A stretch of DNA of 64,000 nucleotides, from the NCBI GenBank assembly GCA_025529335.1, contig JAMYHX010000219.1:1-64000 (forward strand), in the 5' to 3' direction. How positions within the stretch are numbered: the stretch's first letter is position 1; every line of letters starts with the position of its first letter. The translations under genes and the position numbers were made by a program. Shown one piece after another: positions 22,196-33,393 of this stretch. The notes under the pieces are model-generated. The model had not been told where the DNA came from, made no database searches, and saw nothing but the letters and a program-made list of their open reading frames with translations. Source of the DNA: Rhizopus sp. PT2906. Its lineage: Eukaryota; Mucoromycota; Mucoromycetes; Mucorales; Rhizopodaceae.

Positions 22196-22384
22196 TCATC
22201 TTTTTACAGATTGTATCATATCCTATATTATTGTAATTAATAAAGAAAGTTCATATCAGAAAGCTGAAACATGGAGGATACTTGTTACGTCCATTATTTT
22301 CTCCGCTCGAATACGAGGTTACCATTTCGACGTTCGCGCTTGCACACACACAACAACAGCCTCGTCCTTTCTTTTTTCTGCAAT

Positions 22385-25300
22385 ATGTTTGAAAAGTCTC
22401 TGACAGACCTTATTCGAGGCATAAGAGCAAACAAGAAAAATGAGCAAAAATATATTGCTGTGTGTTTACAAGAGATACGAAATGAAGTGAAATCAAATGA
22501 CTTGGACATAAAATCTACTGCTATTGCCAAACTTGCTTATGTAAATACTCTAAACAATACAAATATATATAAACTCATGTTGGTATTAGCTGCAAATGCT
22601 CGGTTATGACATGTCTTGGGCCTCTTTTCACATTGTAGAAGTTATGTCAAGTGCTAAATTTGCTCATAAGCAAACAGGTTATTTGGCAGCTACTTTATCA
22701 TTTCAACAAGACACGGATGTGCTCATGCTTACAACTAATTTGATTAAAAAGGTAATTTAAAAACGAGACAAAAAGAAAAAGAGAGAGTAGAACTTTATTG
22801 TGAATGAAATAGGATTTGGCATCTCCTGCTGTGGTTGACATTAGTGTTGCCCTTAATGGTTTATCTCATATTGCAACACCTGACCTGGCTAGAGACCTTT
22901 CTCCTGATTTGGTATCCATGCTTAATCATTCTCGACCTTATATTCGTAAAAGAGTTATTCTCGTTCTCTACAAGATATTCTTAAAGTATCCTGAAGCCTT
23001 ACGATTAAGTTTCCCTCGCTTAAAGGAAAAATTGGAAGACCCTGATCCATGTAAGATCTTGTACTATTGAATATAGCGCCTTTATTGACCCTCTCTTGAT
23101 AGCTGTTGTCTCAGCTGTCGTTAGTGTTGTATGTGAACTAGCAAGAAAGAATCCCAAGAATTATTTATCACTTGCACCTCAGCTATTCAAGATTCTGACA
23201 ACTTCTACCAACAACTGGATGCTCATCAAAATTATTAAACTGGTATGGAAAAGTCAAGGGAGTCTTTAGAGTCGCATTATTTATTCATCTTATAGTTTGC
23301 ATCCTTGACACCACTCGAGCCAAGATTGATTAAAAAACTACTCCCACCACTAACATCGCTTATTCAAACAACACCTGCCATGTCATTACTTTATGAATGT
23401 ATCTATACCGTTATCACCGGTGGTTTCCTTGAAGCTGCTGGTGAGGCGGGTAATGCATTAGCTGCCACTTGTACAAACAAACTAAGGAAATTTTTAGAAG
23501 ATCCTGATCAAAACTGTAAGTTTATACTGTCAAATGACTGCCATTTTTCTTTAATGATTATTATGTAGTAAAGTATGTTGGATTATTGGCCATGGGAAGA
23601 CTATTAGCAACTCATCCAAAGCTAGTGGCTGAACATAGAGATATCATTTTAGAGTGTATTGACGATGAAGATCTCAGTATTCGTATACGAGCACTTGATC
23701 TTGTTGTTGGTATGGTGAATCGTAAGAATATCATGGACATTGTAAAAAAGTTGATATCGCATATTATGCCTAAAAAGACAGAATCGATCTCATTGCATGA
23801 CTCTTCCGCCATCTTTGATCCAATGTATCGTATGGATATCATCAACCGAATCGTATTCATGTGCTCTCAGAATCACTACCACAATCTGAATGACTTTGAA
23901 TGGTATATCTCAGTTCTTGTTGATATTGCTTATTCAGCGGGCGTGAACGTGGGTGAACTGTTGACAAACCAACTGATGGATGTTAGTGTTCGTGTAAAGA
24001 GTGTCCGGGATTATTCTGTTAAACAGATGGTAAGACGTTATACATAAAAGAGAGAATCCATTGAATTAAACAATAGAATAGTACAATTTACTACAAGATA
24101 AACACTTTTTGGAAACTGCCAAGAAAAGAGATTCTAATATCGATATATTATCTGCAGCCGCTTGGATCTGTGGTGAATACTGCAAGTATGTCATTTCTTG
24201 ATCAATTTGATTCACATGTTTAACATCATTTTATAGTTACCTAGAGGATATTCCATCTACACTCGAGTGCCTTTTATCGCCACAAGCAGCTAATCTGCCC
24301 GTGAAAGTTCAGACAGTCTATGTGCATAGTGTTATCAAGATATACGCATACTGGACAACCGATTTGATATCACAGTGGAATGCCGAACTTCAAAGCGAGT
24401 TTGTCAAAGTGACGCAGATTATGTATGAAAAGATGGACATGTTTATCTACAGTGCCGATCTTGAGGTACAAGAAAGAGCTCATGATGTAAAATCGTTGTT
24501 CAAGATCGTCTTGGATGCAACAAGTGATCCTACCTTAGAAGACGCTCCACTCGTTTTGCAGGATCTCCCCAAGCTTTTCTTCCTATATGAATTGAACCCT
24601 GTTGCTCCCAAGGCACAGTCAAAGGTTCCTGTTCCTGAAGGATTGGATTTAGATGCGTGGATCAATGAGCCTTTGCCTGATTTGATGCAAGATGCCGAGT
24701 CAGATGGTTCGTTTGAGGAAGCGCCCAAGTATGAAAAGGTTGGTAAAAGTTCAAGAAAGAAGAAATCCAAGTCAAAGGGTTACGAAAGTAGTGAGGATGA
24801 AGCTGAAAAAGAGAGAGTAAGTTATGAAAAAAAGGAGAAATATGGATTCAAGTTGACAGGGTCATGTATAGCGTCGTGCTGCGAGAAGAGAGGCACGTAA
24901 AAACGATCCTTATTATATCATAGCAGATGATAAGAAGGGTCTTATTGATGTTGATTCAATTCCAGTAGTCGAATTAAACGTGGAAGAAATCAATTCGCGT
25001 ATGCATACATATCTCTTGGCTTACTTACAGATGCTAACAAAGATGCGTATAGGAGCTAGCAGTTTAAAGAAGACAAAGAAAACTAAGCGATCCAAGAGAC
25101 CAAAGTCACCTCCCAAACTTCCTGTCTATGCAGAAGAAGAGATGCCTGAAGATGCTGCTGTATCTGAAGATGAAAAGGAAGACAATAGCAATCGCAAAAA
25201 CAAGGCAAAAGCAACATTATATACCAAAAAGTCAACAAGAGATATCTTTGACAATGCAGAAGAAGCTGGACTTAATAATGTTGACTTGTCTACTCCATTG

Positions 25301-26600
25301 GGCGAAGATGAAAAATTCCAGCAGGTGAAGGCATACCTTAGCCCTGAAGAACTTCGCCTTCAAGAAGAAGCAAAGTATAGAAGTGAACGCCGGCAATTAA
25401 GAGCTCTTCAGGTAATTATTGATATATATGCTTTATTTGATGTTACTAACCACTACCAATAGAAAAAGAATGAAAAAACATTAGAAGCTAAAAAATCTAA
25501 AAAATCATCAAAAACCTCCAAGGAAGAAGGCAGCACTGAAAAGAAGAAGAAGAAAAAGAGCACAAAGAAAACAAAGGTAACATTTGAATTACGTAGACTA
25601 ATCGCATGATCTAAACTATGGTCTAATAGAGTGACAAGACAAGCGATACAGAAACAGCTCGACAAAACGATTTAGTGACAATAGACAATGATGTACGGGA
25701 AGCTTTAGTAGACAGACAAGAACAAGTTGACATGTTTAAAGAAGTGAAAGTGTTGGAAGTTGACTATGTTCGAATGGTAAACGAGAATCATCTATTTGGT
25801 TAAAGATAGACTAAAGGGAATATCATAGATGAGTTCACTTCGATTAGAGTCAGATGAGTCACCTGTTGTTGTCATACAGTTTAGTATAAGCAATCTGAGT
25901 GAAGAAAAGATGCTACCAAAACTGCACTTGGAATTTGCTGAATCTTTTGACCTAAAGATGATTCAGAACAATATTCCAACTCACATCGCTTATGCAACAG
26001 AAACCTTTGAACTACAAGCGAATGAGGTTGTTGAATGTATAGCACACTTTGAGGTCCTTGGAAACGTACGGCCAGGGTTGTGCATTCGAGGGGTTTTGTT
26101 CTATGACGTCGAGGTACAGAAAAAGAACGTGAGGTGTGATATGAAAGCTAATCTATTGAGTATAGGAATCATCTACGATCAATCAGAGCCCATTTGAGAT
26201 ACCCATCCCTGCAAGTCTGTTCTTGAACAACAAGCAGCCAATGGATCCAATTCATTTTGCCACGCTCTTGTCTGAACATGGTGATGAATTTGAGCACCAT
26301 GAGAATGCATCGATTGAAGTACCTTTGCCTTCAGAGACTTCATCTATTGAAGGTATCTTAATCAAGGCACTCAACAAGGTGACGACAACAAGTGGACTAA
26401 ATGTAGTAGAAGTTGTTCCTGGAGCTGCATCTTTATATGGTAAAACTGTTCAAGGTGCACAAGTGGCTGGTCTTTTGAAGTATACCCTACAGGTTGATTC
26501 AGAGCCTAAACTTGCTATTCTATCGATCGATTTAAAAAGCACAGATGAAGGTTTATTGGAAGGATTGATTCATGAAATATCTTGTATCAAAATTGATTAA
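22385..26600 (+). CDS. APL5: AP-3 adaptor complex subunit delta
   Basis: Large subunit of the AP-3 coat, which carries cargo from Golgi/endosome to the vacuole. About a dozen short introns. The N-terminus MFEKSLTDLIRGIRANKKNE and following MLGYDMSWASFHIVEVMSS are diagnostic of delta. The adaptin alpha-solenoid follows (RPYIRKRVILVLYKIFLKYP, EDEDLSIRIRALDL-like repeats), reaching about residue 600. Next is a hinge with acidic and Lys-rich stretches (KKKSKSKGYESSEDEAEKER) and then the RRAARREARKNDPYYI block, a delta-specific sequence. The C-terminal ear region ends SCIKID. An intron near 26131-26188 (GTGAGG donor) is needed to join QKKN to SPFEIPIPA. The start at 22385 is chosen because all earlier in-frame sequence lacks conservation. 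Confidence 0.92.
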
Positions 26601-26957
26601 AGAAATCACTCATATCGCACATGTGCCAAGTAACAGATTATTAAATCAGCCAATCAAATTGGATTATTTTTATCATGCAGGTTCAACTTGTTTACACTTG
26701 CAGTATCAATGTATTATCTCTTGTTTGCAAAAGTAAGGGAGAGGAAAAAGAGGGGAGGGATAAAGACGGATCGGCATAGCTGTGTGCATATGCAAATCTA
26801 CTTTTTGGTCATTTTTAACAAAAAGCTGCTACTGCTATCATGTCTTTTTTCTATGTTTTACAAACTTTCCAAAGTTAGAAAAAAGCGATTCTGTATGAGT
26901 ATAAAATTGATAGATTTGTTCTATCTTTTTCATCTCCTTATTGTGCTTTTTGTATTA
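26601..26957 (+). promoter_or_regulatory. Upstream region of the purple acid phosphatase
   Basis: About 357 bp of A/T- and T-rich sequence. TATAAAA occurs at about 26899-26905, some 55 bp before the ATG. This argues against using upstream in-frame ATGs (for example 26896) as starts. No known phosphate-responsive element (CACGTG) is visible. Confidence 0.5.
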
Positions 26958-28589
26958 ATGAAATATCTAATTACATTAGTACTTGCATTTGTGACTCTAG
27001 TTCAATGCTCAACCATAGTAGCCAGAACTCAAGAAGAAGACGTTGCAAATGGTAGTCCTGGTGCTGTATGCTATGCTGATGCCTATAATGATTTGGGAAA
27101 CAACTGGAACCACACGTACGCTCCAACAGAGCCTCAACAGATCCACATGTCACTGGCAGATGATTCCAAGTTTGCTCGTGTGCAATTTGCTACTCTTGAT
27201 TCAATTGACAGCTCTGTTCTCGCCTATTGGCCAAAAAAGCAGGGGAACTACGCTCAAAAGAATACGACAGTCACTGGCAAGGTACAGTATAAAACTCTAT
27301 ATATTGGTTTTATACTAAGAATAACATAGGATTGGACTTTTGTTGATGGAGGTTCTGCTCAAAGACAACTTTATTTGCACAATATCCAAACAAAGACGCT
27401 TAAACCTGACACAATATATGTGTATCAAGTTGGTGCTAAAAAAGGCAACTCTATCAAATGGTCAAAAACGTACGAATTTCACACTGCTTCCTTGAAAAAG
27501 GACTTTAGTTTCATTGCCACTGGTGATGTTGTAAGTATAAGAGTGTTGTATTGAATATGGGCCCTTACATGATTTATAGGGCGCATGTAATGCAGTAGCA
27601 GTCTCCCATATGATGAAATACGGCAAGACCCACAAGTACGACTTTGTGACCATTGCAGGAGATCAAGCTTACAATATGGCAGACTTTAATGGAACCAAAG
27701 GAGACGAGTACTTGAATTTTATGCAAGAACTCTTTGCTAATGTGCCTTACTTGGGCGCTGTTGGCAATCATGAATCGGCTTATAATTTTTCCCACTACAA
27801 AAATAGGTAAAAAAGGGGATCATTATTCTCTCTTTTTTTTTTTTGCTTATATATTTGTGTATAGATTCAATATTGTTCCTTATGCTGAATCCAAGTTTTC
27901 TAACTCAATGATGTATTCCATCAACTATAAATCGCTTCATCTTGTCTCTTTCTCAACTGAAATTTACTTTGAAGGCTCAGAACAAGAAATTCAAACAGGC
28001 ATTAATTGGTTAGAGGCTGATCTCAAAGAAGCAAATAAACATCGCGATAAGCGACCTTGGATTATTGTTATGACACATCATCCTATGTATTGCTCTGCAA
28101 ACAGCACGGACTGTACCACCAAAGCGGCCACCATCAGAAATGGTCCCGGCCAAAATAACCAAACTTGGGGAGGAATAGAGGATATATTATTGAAATATAA
28201 TGTGGATATATTCCTCAGGTAAGAAAAATACTAATGATTGTTGATTGATAATAACAATATATGTCTGTAGTGGTCATGTTCATAACTATGAAAGAACATA
28301 CCCTGTTGCTCACGGCAAAGTTACTTCAAAATCATATCATAATGCACCTAGTTTCTTCCAGTTGATCATCGGGAATGCTGGTCAACCTGAAGGCCCTGCT
28401 CCATTTGGCAATGGACCTTTCCCCGATTTCTCAGCTGTTCGTTACGAAGGTTATGGTTTCTCTACATTTAAAGTGTCACCCACATCGCTTGAAATGATTC
28501 ACCGTAAAGCTAACCTTGATGGCACTTTGGGTGGAATCATTGATCACTTTACTGTGACAAAGGATGTTCATCGTCACCGAAACGAATAA
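26958..28589 (+). CDS. Secreted purple acid phosphatase
   Basis: Binuclear metallophosphoesterase that hydrolyses phosphomonoesters outside the cell or in the vacuole. The signal peptide is MKYLITLVLAFVTLVQCS. An N-terminal fibronectin-like domain (QQIHMSLADDSKFARVQF, TIYVYQVGA) precedes the catalytic domain. All metal-ligand motifs are present: GDVGA, GDQAYN, GNHE, MTHHPMYC and GHVHNYER. Several N-glycosylation sequons occur. Five short introns; one splits GDV|GAC at 27531-27580 and one splits the GHVH region at 28219-28270. Length about 490 aa, usual for the fungal class. Probably phosphate acquisition. Confidence 0.92.
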
Positions 28590-29058
28590 AGATGGGCTTT
28601 TTGCATGTAGAATTTTTTTCATTAGTTTATTTAAATAAAAGAAATAATAGAACAACTAAATACTGATGAATGGATCTTATTGTATTTCTTATGTGGTCTG
28701 CTTACATTTTTTTAGTTTTATGCTCACTGATAATTAGTTTTTGTAAACGGAAAGAGTCATTGTAACACCTTTCAAATCAAGATAATGTTGGCTTCTGCTT
28801 AACCCAGCAGACTGACGAATGTCATCTGATCTATTAAATAGATCAACATAATCAAGCAAATGTAATTCTTATTTTCTTTGCTGCTGTTTGATATGGTTGA
28901 TAAGATAAAATGAAAATGGGAAGTCAATGCTTTAAAATGATTACTATGCCTCTTTTTAAAATGTGTAAAAAACTTCGCTGGTTGAAGGCAGGATTGATGT
29001 GATTGTTGCCTTAGCACAATCCTTCAGAATACAGTGCTTCCACCCTCAATTTGTCAAA

Positions 29059-29246
29059 TGTTTGAAAACATCGCTCACTTTTTGAGGCAAATTTACCGGT
29101 TTTTTGAAGTTAAATTGCCCAGAATTTTGAGGATTTTAGCTGTGTTTTGGTCAAATATTAGTCAAATTAGGTTAGAACTTTTAGTCAACTTATTTCCAAA
29201 CAAATGACCAATATTTTTCAAACAAGTGGGCGATGTTTTCAAACAT
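29059..29246. repeat. Short inverted-repeat element (about 190 bp)
   Basis: A perfect 17-bp inverted repeat (ATGTTTGAAAACATCGC at 29059-29075 and its complement at 29230-29246). Pairing continues imperfectly inward for about 8 bp. The unit is AT-rich, non-coding and ends about 10 bp before the LINE fragment. It may be a MITE or a hairpin. No target-site duplication was confirmed. Confidence 0.5.
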
Positions 29247-29256
29247 CTGGTAATCT

Positions 29257-30250
29257 TGCAACGATGAACATGCTGTCATCTGTTGGCGTGAATCCCTCTG
29301 GTTTCTCCAAGCTTCTTTGCACCAGGTTTTACGTTCACATCGTTCGACCTCAGCTTGAGTACGGCCTAGCTATCAATCGCTTCACGGTCTCTCAACTTCA
29401 CGCTCTAGAAGAAGTCCAGAGTAATTTTATCAAGAAAACCTACGGTGCTCGAGGCAAAGCGTCCACTAAGGTTATGCTCCACATATCCAAATTGCCTCTC
29501 ATGTCGGAACGAGTCAGTATACTACAGGCACAGTTCCTCTTTCGTTCCTTACATTTGCCAGAAAATGCACTATTTACTTGCCTGTTATCTTATATCCGCC
29601 GTACCAGAGGAAACCAGTGGCATATCCTCTTTCGCGCGCCGCTTTGGAAAACGGTGATGTCCACTACAGACGATCCCGACACCCGCTCATTCAATGCTGC
29701 TAAACGGTGCTTTCTGCAATAGAATCTAGAGATCTGCCAACGATGCCGAAACTCCAAACTGCTTTCTAACTGTCGTCGATCAATCTCACTGGATCCTATA
29801 CTCTGGCTGCCCATGTCTAAATCAGAGCGCAGTCGCTGTATACGCTAGAGACTAGGCTGACTTCCTGGTGGTAAGCCTCAACCATGTCCCAAGCACCCAA
29901 CTCACCTGTTCTTTAAGGATCACGCTATTAGTTGCCTTGATATGTACTGATGTCTGTTCATGCCTGAAACTATACGAGATCCATCATCATTCCTTCTGAA
30001 TATGCTTCCTTTACGTCCTTCGGTTCCCCCAAACCTAGCCCTCACCTGATCTCAACGATGGCTGACTATATGAGTTAGATCAGCTATACCATAACAAATT
30101 GATCACTAATAGGCATCCCCATGGTCAAAAGTTTCTTGTATGGCTAAATCAATTCCTTTAATTTTTCATCGGTAACTCTGCTCATCACTTTCCTTTTACA
30201 TTTTTTTACCCTTGTATCCAGAAGGGGGTTTTTCGCTACTATTTACTTTC
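29257..30250 (+). mobile_element. 5'-truncated LINE retrotransposon remnant (C-terminal RT part)
   Basis: The open part (to 29722) reads like the end of a non-LTR reverse transcriptase: FYVHIVRPQLEYGLAI followed by LHALEEVQSNFIKKTYG. It continues in other frames with the typical C-terminal zinc-binding tail (RLGWLPGGKPQPCPKHPTH, then DHAISCLDMY, then YHNKLI...HGQKFL). There are several stops and frame changes, so the copy is dead. The missing 5' part is usual for LINEs. Approximate limits only. Confidence 0.72.
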
Positions 30251-30329
30251 AAACGGGTTGAACGAGTTGAACAACGTTTATTTGTTTTATATTTTAGTGC
30301 TCAATTGGGCTATCAATAAAAAATATCAT

Positions 30330-31120
30330 GTTTAAACAAAATTTGGTAAACTGAAAGTAGAAGCACTGTAAAAGGGGAAACATTACTTTTTGGGAAGTTA
30401 TGTTCGGTGGGTTCATCAATACGCGAGCGACTATTTTCAATAGTGGCGGTTTCACGCTTAAGGCAAGCTCGAATGAGATGGCTGGAATTGCCGCAGTGGT
30501 AACAAGCCTTGGCTCTCTGCTGTAACAAGCGAGGACATGTAGCTTTAGTGTGGTTTGGCTTGAGGCAATAAATAGAAGTGTTTTGACATGCCCTTTGTAG
30601 AATCCATAAATGAAATGTCGCTTACTAAAGTCGATTTCTTGAGCGGAGGTGGAGCGACTTCATGACTGGTGAGGCGGTGTCGATAAGAGTATAGTTTTTA
30701 CTATAAAAAAGCAAAGTCCGTGCCATACCTGTGCAACGCGATCATTAAGAGTGGCATCAGGTCACCAGAACGCGATAAAGGAAGCTTGCCTAACAATTCA
30801 CTTTTTTGTATTAAATGCGTAACGATACACGAGACGTGGAGCTTTCGGATGACACGATGGGTGTGCCAATAATTGTGAAATTACCTGTTTGTATGCCTAC
30901 GGTGCAAGCCAGCGTACGAGCCTCGGGGGGGGTCTCAAAAGCTATAACCGTGCCATTCACTGTGTCTTGGCGAACAGGATCAGTGCCAATAGCTGCAGGA
31001 AGTACAGGAAATTGCTTGAATTAAAAAATGACAGTGTGTATTTCATTAGGCTGAGCTTGGAAAACCTCGAGTGTGTGCTGTAAAGGGGCTCCACAACTCG
31101 GCGAGTGACATAAATCGCGA
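30330..31120 (-). mobile_element. Gag/ORF1-like retroelement remnant with zinc knuckles
   Basis: The minus-strand frame ending near 30313 holds CYHCGNSSHLIRAC, a good CX2CX4HX4C knuckle. A second degraded one (IYCLKPNHTKATC, first Cys lost) lies just upstream. Sequence to about 31120 reads protein-like in changing frames (GTDPVRQDTVNGTVIAFETP), consistent with a decayed ORF1. It points away from the LINE fragment at 29257 and is probably an independent relic. Confidence 0.5.
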
Positions 31121-31305
31121 GGTTGATCTTGTATTGTCTGGGCGATGCACTGTACGCGTCTAGTGATTGATTAAACTTCTGTATAACATGTGTATATCCG
31201 AAAAAAAAAATTCCTTTTTTATTGCACTTCCGTCCTGTGCCAGATCGGATAAATCCTCGCTTTTTTTTGGCTTTTTTTGTTTCCTTTATACTACTATAGG
31301 AAGTC

Positions 31306-31560
31306 ATGGCAAAGAAGCTTTTGTTTATTGGAATTTGGATGATATTGTCTCTGGTATATGTGGTTCACGCAGATAGACCCGTAGACATACATCACTGCGG
31401 TGAAGTCGACAACTGTTCAGGGTGTACAGAGAACTGCTATAATCTTTGTAAAGATGATGACGGATGCGAAGCAGCAATATTAGGATGCTTGTTAAATTGT
31501 AAATTCTTTTGTGGAGATTCTTTACGCCTACAAAACATTAAATGTAAATATAACCAATAA
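31306..31560 (+). CDS. Small secreted cysteine-rich protein
   Basis: 84 aa, single exon. The signal peptide (MAKKLLFIGIWMILSLVYVVHA) is followed by a mature part of about 60 aa with ten cysteines in closely spaced pairs (CSGCTENCYNLC, CEAAILGCLLNCKFFC). This pattern suggests five disulphides. There is no known domain. It lies in a retroelement-rich island with other secreted-protein genes, so an effector-like or surface role is possible but unproven. A CT/TATA-like leader precedes the ATG. Confidence 0.65.
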   Translation: MAKKLLFIGIWMILSLVYVVHADRPVDIHHCGEVDNCSGCTENCYNLCKDDDGCEAAILGCLLNCKFFCGDSLRLQNIKCKYNQ

Positions 31561-31735
31561 TATATGTAGAAATAATAATAATATATTATGCTTTATAGAA
31601 TTTGGCCTTGGTTGTTGTCAATCCTTTCTTTACTTTATTCAAACTTGTACTACATGAAATAAATGCATAAAAATAAGCTTTTTTTTGCTTTTTTTCCTTC
31701 TTTCTTTCTTTCAAGTCATACTGCTATAAGGGGAT

Positions 31736-32290
31736 ATGGAAAAACTTATTCTTTATATAGCACTTTTACACCTTATTGCGTTAGTCACCTGTGAGGTAGA
31801 CTGGTCGAAGCCGGTAGCAAACGTCTGTCTTGAGCTATATGCACCTGATTTTGGAGCGAACAATGGCAGGATTGGCATCTCAAAGGATGGCTATGGCAAA
31901 TGGGCATTAGATAGTGATAATCCTTGGCGTGAACGCTACTTTAGGTTCTACAAGTGGGATCATGGCTATATGAGAAGCAGAGTTGAAAATATATGGCCTG
32001 TTGATGCAGTTGTCTTGAAAGGAAAGTCTGGCTATTATATCAAGACAGGCTGTGATGACTATAGTGTTTATGAACCATGGGACTGGGAGTCAGCAGATCT
32101 TCTTAGACTTTCTTATGTAGAAGGAAGTAATAGGTTTAAGATCTGTCACTTTGAATGGCCTACTATATGTTATGGAAGAGATTATAATCACAAGCGCCAA
32201 TGGATTTATAGTGATACTATGGGAAGTGATCATATAGAGTTTGAAGTAAAATATGTAGATGAAAGCTATTGTGCGGCACAAGACGGCTAA
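31736..32290 (+). CDS. Secreted protein of unknown family, 184 aa
   Basis: Single exon with a clear signal peptide (MEKLILYIALLHLIALVTC) and a mature domain rich in Trp, Tyr and Asp (about 10 Trp), four or five Cys, and repeated WxxD/WD pairs such as KWALDSDNPWRERYFRFYKW. The composition suggests a beta-rich, possibly carbohydrate-binding domain, but no family is recognised. It begins 175 bp after the preceding secreted-protein gene, on the same strand. Confidence 0.7.
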   Translation: MEKLILYIALLHLIALVTCEVDWSKPVANVCLELYAPDFGANNGRIGISKDGYGKWALDSDNPWRERYFRFYKWDHGYMRSRVENIWPVDAVVLKGKSGYYIKTGCDDYSVYEPWDWESADLLRLSYVEGSNRFKICHFEWPTICYGRDYNHKRQWIYSDTMGSDHIEFEVKYVDESYCAAQDG

Positions 32291-32449
32291 ATTACAAAAT
32301 AATAATAAAAAAGGCTCCTCTCTTTTTTCTTTCCTATTATAATGTGTGCGTGTCATGTATATGCTTGTTACTCTAGCTATTCATAAAACAACAAAGATAC
32401 TCAGGGCATGCAGGATGTTTGCAGGCATACGCACTGAATTGACAAAGTA

Positions 32450-32706
32450 AATCTTAAAAATTACAGAGAATTTAAAGAAGAAATTACTGAAAATTGTGTC
32501 TCTAAAGGCTATGTGTTCAAAATACCAGGCGAACATTATAAAATTATGAAGTATATAATGGAGAGTTTGTTGCTAAGGAGGTGAAGACCATTAGTGAATT
32601 TAGCAAAACTGAAAAACAGGAATTCCTACTCATTTATAAACAGACCTTGGGTGTATTGGCTCTTGAAAAAAAGTATTTATGCTTAAGCCTTCCTAACAAC
32701 TTTTAA
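32450..32706 (+). pseudogene. Relic of the 41.5-43.3 kb secreted-protein family
   Basis: Reads VNLKNYREFKEEITENCVSKGYVFKIPGEHYKI, then needs a one-base frame change near 32543 to continue as YNGEFVAKEVKTISEF. The order of motifs matches the gene at 41544 (NYKEIHDELTKNGVKRRYYFKLPEDHF). There is no signal-peptide exon in front. It is a 5'-truncated, frameshifted copy. Confidence 0.5.
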
Positions 32707-33059
32707 TAAGTATTTATGTATATATAAACTTTCTTTCTCTCTCTTTTTTTTTTTTTTTTTTTTTGTTGCAAAGGATCCCAGAATCAATGAGTTATATGCT
32801 AAATGCGGCTTTACTTTGTGAATGATTTCGAATACAGAACTAATTGAAGAACTAATTATATTTAAGTATTGGTATAAATAGTGCTGTTGACGCACTAATA
32901 ACTTCAAGATGCTCTTGGGTTCATATATCAGGCTGTTACTTTTTGCATCACAAGGTTCACAAATACCATTCCCGATTATATAATTGGTGAATCCTCTTGC
33001 TATGGGTTAGCTGTAAAAGGATGTTCGTTAATCCACCTATGCCGTCTTGCGTATTGAAG
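32707..33059. other. Short spacer
   Basis: AT-rich, with a T19-20 homopolymer near 32743-32764. Parts of the following minus-strand retroelement relic may extend into it, but I see nothing that can be assigned. Confidence 0.4.
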
Positions 33060-33327
33060 CTCTTGATAGTTTCTAGGCGGCCAGGTTCCATTTCTTACTG
33101 ATTCGCATGAACGGAAAGAGTTCTTTTGTCAGTACCAAAATTGGATCTTCCAATATGGCGTCACAAGCGTGGCTTTTTGGACTTTCTGAAGTTTGAACAT
33201 GTGAAGTGCCTTCGGAATTAGTTTCAAAGTAGGGAGGGTAAAGATAGAGGTCCCTCCTTGGCCAGCACTTCTGAAAAGCGCCTACTGCTGCTGCTGGATC
33301 TGGGTGTAAGCTCCAAAATTTCAGCAA
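33060..33327 (-). mobile_element. DIRS-like retroelement fragment (RT/RNase H end)
   Basis: The minus-strand frame includes LHPDPAAAVGAFQKCW and RRDLYLYPP, a block recalling the RNase H to recombinase junction of DIRS-type retroelements (family HPDP...DAF...W...YPP). The frame shifts after YPP and ends near WNLAA. Only a short relic; no flanking repeats found. Confidence 0.45.
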
Positions 33328-33393
33328 TAGATTGTCTCAAGACACTGCCACTGTTTTAATACTTTAGTTCCGGCATCAAATAAAGAGAGCAAG

